Below are positions 13,805 to 16,629 of a stretch of 16,629 bases of DNA, piece by piece. The translations under genes and the position numbers were made by a program. Every line of letters starts with the position of its first letter. The first letter of the stretch is position 1. The notes under the pieces were generated by a model that was not told where the DNA came from, did no database searches, and worked only from the letters and a program-made list of their open reading frames with translations. Location: contig JAEZCD010000281.1 in the NCBI GenBank assembly GCA_023430145.1, forward strand, positions 1 to 16,629, written 5' to 3'. Source of the stretch: Pseudomonadota bacterium (GTDB lineage Bacteria; Pseudomonadota; Alphaproteobacteria; Rhizobiales; Methylopilaceae).

Positions 13805-13968
13805 GAGATCCCTTCGCGTGCAGGCAGGTGGCAGGATGCGCGCTCTCCCCCTCGAGGCGGGCGCCGCGATTTCACGAGTGTCCACAATAAGGTAAACGGG
13901 GCGAAAATTCGACCCGCCGCCAAGCCCCGGCTCACAGCTAGTTCAACGAGGCTTCTCGCGGAGACGGC

Positions 13969-14337
13969 TCAGGCCGCGGTGTGGACCGGAGAATCCTTCC
14001 GCCCGAGGACCCGGCGCGCCGCGGCACGGTGCCGCTCGCCGATATGCGCGCCGACCGTCGAGATTGCCGCGGCGAGAATGCTCGCATCGTCGGCGAAGCC
14101 GAGCATCGGCAACAGATCCGGCACGGTGTCGGCCGGCAGCAGGAAGTAGGCGAGCGCGCCGAGCAGCGTCGCGCGCACGCGGAACGGCGTCTGCTGGTCG
14201 AAGGCGCAGTAATAGGCGGCGACGGCATCCTCGGCGAACGGGATCCTGCCCGCCGTCGACGCGAGCTTGCGCCAAAACCCCTCGCGCACCTTCTCCTCCG
14301 CGCCGAGCGCGGCTGCATCGTCCATCGTTCCGACCAT
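13969..14337 (-). CDS. YkvA family protein (DUF1232)
   Basis: A small protein of 122 residues with this start, of the YkvA/DUF1232 family, whose function is unknown. The signature is the hydrophobic stretch LLGALAYFLLPADTVPDLLPMLGFADDASIL, with the family's LxPxDxxPD pattern, followed by a helix AAAISTVGAHI. Upstream, EKVREGFWRKLASTAGRIPFAED is the usual amphipathic lead. The start is uncertain: ATG at 14337 (MVGTMDD), another ATG at 14325, or a TTG at 14394 giving 141 residues. I prefer 14337 as the first ATG, with GGAGG 14 nt and AGG closer upstream. It lies 164 bp upstream of the IalB-like gene on the same strand, too far to call an operon. Confidence 0.82.
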   Translation of the reverse strand: MVGTMDDAAALGAEEKVREGFWRKLASTAGRIPFAEDAVAAYYCAFDQQTPFRVRATLLGALAYFLLPADTVPDLLPMLGFADDASILAAAISTVGAHIGERHRAAARRVLGRKDSPVHTAA

Positions 14338-14427
14338 CTCTGCCTGCTGTCCCTCCACGGGAGAATAGGTGGAAATGCGGAGGCGTGGCTTCAAGCTCCC
14401 GCCCGATCGCGGTCATTCCGGGCCGGT

Positions 14428-14534
14428 CGTCATTGCGAGCGCAGCGAAGCAATCCAGCTTCTCTCTCTCCACCCGAAGGCGGGATCACTTCCTCCGCCCG
14501 AATGCTGGATTGCTTCGCTGCGCTCGCAATGACG
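14428..14534. repeat. Perfect 31-bp inverted repeat (HCERSEAIQ-type intergenic repeat)
   Basis: Positions 14428-14458 are the exact reverse complement of 14504-14534, separated by 45 bp. The core is CATTGCGAGCGCAGCGAAGC. Read as protein it gives HCERSEAIQ on one arm and WIASLRSQ on the other, strings often seen in spurious ORFs of Alphaproteobacteria, so this is a widely dispersed repeat. It sits in the gap between thpR and the YkvA gene, 5 bp past the thpR stop, where its transcript would form a very stable stem. No transposase is nearby. Confidence 0.9.
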
Positions 14535-14539
14535 AGGCG

Positions 14540-15076
14540 TCACCGCCCGAGCGGATAAAGCTCCTCGGCGATGTAGGGCCCGCCGCCGACCGAGGCGCGG
14601 GAGGAGAACAGCACGAAGCGCTCGACCGAAAAGCGCTGGCGGGCGACCTGGCCCTGCATCGCGAGATAGTCGGCGACCGCGGGCGCGGAAACGCCGCGCA
14701 GCCGCGCCAGCGTCACGTGCGGGGTGAATTTTCGCGGCTCGGGCGGCAGGCCGGCGCGGCGCGCCGCCCGCTCGTGCTCCTCCTGCAGCTCCGTCAGCAT
14801 CGGGTTGGGTGCGATCACCGCGTGGATCGAGCGCGGACGGTCGCCGCCGAAGGCGTCGAGGCCCTCGATCGTCAGCTCGAAGGCGTAGCCGCGGACGCTG
14901 TCGAGCGATTCGGCGATCTCGCGCGCGGTGCGCTTGTCGACGTCGCCGAGGAAGCGCAGCGTCAGATGATAGTCGGAGGGCTCGATCCAGCGCGCGCCGG
15001 GCAGGCCGCCGCGGTGCAGCGACAGCCCGAGCGCGACGCTCTCGGGGACCTCGATGGCGGTGAACAGACGGGGCAT
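14540..15076 (-). CDS. thpR: RNA 2',3'-cyclic phosphodiesterase (ThpR, 2H family)
   Basis: A 178-residue cytoplasmic enzyme of the 2H phosphoesterase family, formerly called 2'-5' RNA ligase. It opens 2',3'-cyclic phosphate ends of RNA to 2'-phosphates. Both catalytic H-x-T motifs are present: HLTL (37-40) and HVTL (120-123). The start MPRLFTAIEVPE, RFLGDVD after the first motif and the length are typical. The ATG lies 6 bp after the aldo/keto reductase stop, so the two are probably coupled, third in an operon with the arylesterase. Its stop is followed after 5 bp by the long inverted repeat, which may protect or end the transcript. The physiological substrate of bacterial ThpR is still unclear. 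Confidence 0.94.
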   Translation of the reverse strand: MPRLFTAIEVPESVALGLSLHRGGLPGARWIEPSDYHLTLRFLGDVDKRTAREIAESLDSVRGYAFELTIEGLDAFGGDRPRSIHAVIAPNPMLTELQEEHERAARRAGLPPEPRKFTPHVTLARLRGVSAPAVADYLAMQGQVARQRFSVERFVLFSSRASVGGGPYIAEELYPLGR

Positions 15077-15082
15077 GGCCGC

Positions 15083-16129
15083 TCAGGGGCAGGGATTGCC
15101 GCGCACGAGGTGGATGGCGTCGACGCGCTCTTCGATCTCGGGCGTCCAGGCCAGATCGAAGGCGGCGAGATCGGTCTCGAGCTGCTGCATGGTCGTCACG
15201 CCGATGATGGTCGAGCCGACGAAGGGCCGCGTGTCGACGAAGCGGAGCGCCATCTGCGCCGGGTCGAGGCCAAGCTCGGCGGCGAGCCTGCAATAGGCGT
15301 CGAACGCCGCGGCTGCGCCCGGCTTCTCGTAGCGCTGCTGGCGGTCGAACAGCGCCTTGCGGCTGCCGGCCGGCAGCGCGCCGTGCCGATACTTGCCGGT
15401 GAGGAAGCCCTGCGCCAGCGGCGAATAGGCGAGCAGCGGCACATCCTCGCGCAGGGCGATCTCGGCGAGGTTCACCTCGAAGGTGCGGTTGACGAGGCTG
15501 TAGGCGTTCTGGATCGATTGCACGCGCGGCGCTCCGTTCGCCGCCGAGGCGGCGAGGTAGCGCATCGTTCCCCAGGCGCTCTCGTTGGAGAGGCCGATGA
15601 AGCGGATCTTGCCCTCGCGCACGAGCTCGGCGAGGGCGCCGAGCGTCTCCTCGATGGCGATCTCGGGCCCCGAGCGCTGCCGGAAGATCGTCGGGTTCGA
15701 GCCCCATTGGCTGACCGTGCGGTCGGGCCAGTGCACCTGGTAGAGGTCGATGACATCGGTGCCGAGGCGCTTCAGGCTGCCCTCGACCGCCTCGCGGATC
15801 TGGGCGCGCGACAGCTCGGTGCCGCCGCCGTTCGCGCGCAGCCAGCGCTGCTCGCTGCGACCGGCGACCTTGGTGGCGATGACGAGCCGGTCGCGGTTGC
15901 CGCGCGCACGCATCCAGGAGCCGATGAAGGCCTCGGTCCGCCCCTGCGTCTCGGCCTTTGGCGGGATCGGATACATCTCGGCCGCATCGAGAAAGTCGAC
16001 GCCGGCGTCGACGACGCGGTCGAGTAGGCGGTGCGTGTCGGCCTCGCTCACCTGCTCGCCGAAAGTCATGGTGCCGAGGCAGCACGCGCTGACCTCGAGC
16101 CCGGTGCGGCCGAGCTTCTTCTTTCGCAT
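15083..16129 (-). CDS. NADP(H)-dependent aldo/keto reductase, Tas-like
   Basis: A 348-residue TIM-barrel oxidoreductase that reduces carbonyl compounds. The AKR catalytic tetrad is visible as D48 and Y53 (DFLDAAEMYP), K87 (VIATKV) and H133 (LYQVHWPDR). The long insertion around 54-65 (PIPPKAETQGRTE) and HWPDRTVSQWG are characteristic of the Tas subgroup of E. coli (346 residues). The C-terminal part, FVGSTIIGVTTMQQLE, is the cofactor-binding region. The ATG has GGGGGAC about 6 nt upstream. It lies 14 bp after the arylesterase stop and 6 bp before thpR, so all three are likely one operon. The substrate cannot be inferred. C16, C17 and the CP end are unremarkable. Confidence 0.94.
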   Translation of the reverse strand: MRKKKLGRTGLEVSACCLGTMTFGEQVSEADTHRLLDRVVDAGVDFLDAAEMYPIPPKAETQGRTEAFIGSWMRARGNRDRLVIATKVAGRSEQRWLRANGGGTELSRAQIREAVEGSLKRLGTDVIDLYQVHWPDRTVSQWGSNPTIFRQRSGPEIAIEETLGALAELVREGKIRFIGLSNESAWGTMRYLAASAANGAPRVQSIQNAYSLVNRTFEVNLAEIALREDVPLLAYSPLAQGFLTGKYRHGALPAGSRKALFDRQQRYEKPGAAAAFDAYCRLAAELGLDPAQMALRFVDTRPFVGSTIIGVTTMQQLETDLAAFDLAWTPEIEERVDAIHLVRGNPCP

Positions 16130-16143
16130 GGCAGTCCCCCGAT

Positions 16144-16629
16144 TCAGGCTGGCGGGCGCCGTTCGAGGCGCTTGATGAAGGTTTCGACCGTCGGCAGCAT
16201 GCGCTCGACGATGCGCGAGACGCCGGCCGCCGTCGGATGGATGCCGTCGGCGAGGTTGAGGCTCTTGTCGCCCGCGACACCCTCGAGGAAGAACGGATAG
16301 AACACCGCGCCGTGCAGGTCCGCGAGCTTGCGGTACATGCCGTCGAAGGCGGCGATGTAGTCGGGGCCGAGATTGCGCGGCGCCAGCATGCCGGCGAGCA
16401 GCACCGGAATCTTTCGCTCGCCGAGCCGCGTGAGAATCCGGTCGAGGGCCGCGCGCGTCTGCTCGGGTGGGATGCCGCGCAACGCATCATTGGCGCCGAG
16501 CTCGACGATCACCCCGTCCGTTCCGTCGGGCACGGCCCAGTCGACCCGTTCGAGTCCGCCCGATGCCGTGTCGCCCGAGACGCCGGCATTGGCGATCTCG
16601 ACCTTGTGCCCGCGCTCGCGAAGCGCCGC
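16144..16629 (-). CDS. Arylesterase / SGNH hydrolase, TesA-like (5' end beyond window)
   Basis: The frame is open through the right edge, giving 161 visible residues; the first 32 read AALRERGHKVEIANAGVSGD and on. This is the SGNH (GDSL) esterase/lysophospholipase family to which TesA belongs. Block II is NAGVSGDTASGG, block III VELGANDALRG (oxyanion Asn) and block V DGIHPTAAG (catalytic Asp and His). Block I with the nucleophilic GDS serine and any signal peptide lie off the window. An apparent start at 16533 is an internal GTG and should not be used. It is the first visible gene of the arylesterase-AKR-thpR operon. Whether it is periplasmic, as TesA is, cannot be seen. Confidence 0.92.
   Translation of the reverse strand, partial: AALRERGHKVEIANAGVSGDTASGGLERVDWAVPDGTDGVIVELGANDALRGIPPEQTRAALDRILTRLGERKIPVLLAGMLAPRNLGPDYIAAFDGMYRKLADLHGAVFYPFFLEGVAGDKSLNLADGIHPTAAGVSRIVERMLPTVETFIKRLERRPPA

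Noticed and set aside
14428..14534. The 31-bp inverted repeat as insertion-sequence ends (a MITE)
   Set aside because: I see no flanking target-site duplication and no transposase. The sequence matches a common alphaproteobacterial intergenic repeat better than transposon ends.
14430..15082. Long minus-strand frame ending in HCERSEAIQ and WIASLRSQ peptides
   Set aside because: These peptides are translations of the inverted repeat, and the rest of the frame is a shadow of thpR and the aldo/keto reductase.
16144..16533. A complete 129-residue protein starting at 16533
   Set aside because: The codon at 16533 is an internal GTG. The frame continues to the window edge and encodes the SGNH block II motif (AGVSGDT), so the gene is truncated by the window.
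1..16629. CRISPR array, tRNA, rRNA, prophage or defence system
   Set aside because: No regularly spaced direct repeats with spacers, no cloverleaf I could recognise, and no phage, nuclease, toxin-antitoxin or restriction genes among the supported coding regions.

Overview
This is a 16.6 kb piece of a high-GC alphaproteobacterial chromosome, most likely from the order Hyphomicrobiales. The evidence is an IalB-family secreted protein beside rlmN, a DUF6494-type small protein, PHO-box-like direct repeats, and several families of short palindromic intergenic repeats, including one that translates to the familiar 'HCERSEAIQ' peptide. I recognise no phage, plasmid, transposase, CRISPR, rRNA or tRNA. 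The content is core or soft-core metabolism, with one accessory-looking transport operon at the left end.

Left (49-3202, minus strand): a compact operon reading phnD-phnC-phnE-methyltransferase. It encodes a PhnD-type binding protein, ABC ATPase, permease and a class I SAM methyltransferase. Junctions are a 4-bp GTGA overlap (phnD/phnC), a 17-bp overlap (phnC/phnE) and a 10-bp gap (phnE/methyltransferase). The upstream region carries three half-sites at an exact 11-bp period, which looks like a PHO box. No C-P lyase gene is present. Uptake of a phosphonate, phosphite or another oxyanion is likely, but the substrate is open.

Centre-left (3386-8610, plus strand): cydB without an adjacent cydA, a secreted TPR protein, electron-transfer flavoprotein:ubiquinone oxidoreductase (ETF-QO) and a beta-carbonic anhydrase. 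CydB (quinol oxidation) and ETF-QO (quinone reduction) both act on the membrane quinone pool. A mosaic of palindromes (8611-8783) then separates carbonic anhydrase from the convergent aminopeptidase P gene (8784-10604, minus).

Centre-right (10605-13804): a palindrome-rich gap, a DUF6494-like small protein and a 90-residue hypothetical protein (both plus). Convergent to these are a small four-helix membrane protein, rlmN (23S rRNA A2503 methyltransferase; also tRNA in E. coli) and an IalB-family secreted protein (all minus).

Right (13969-16629, minus): a YkvA/DUF1232 protein, a perfect 31-bp inverted repeat, then an operon transcribed from beyond the right edge: SGNH arylesterase (5' end missing), Tas-like aldo/keto reductase and thpR.

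Most worth following up are the PHO-box-like phnDCE-methyltransferase operon, the orphan cydB and the three distinct palindromic repeat clusters. I found no convincing undescribed defence or mobile system. Many long open frames opposite the genes are high-GC shadows.
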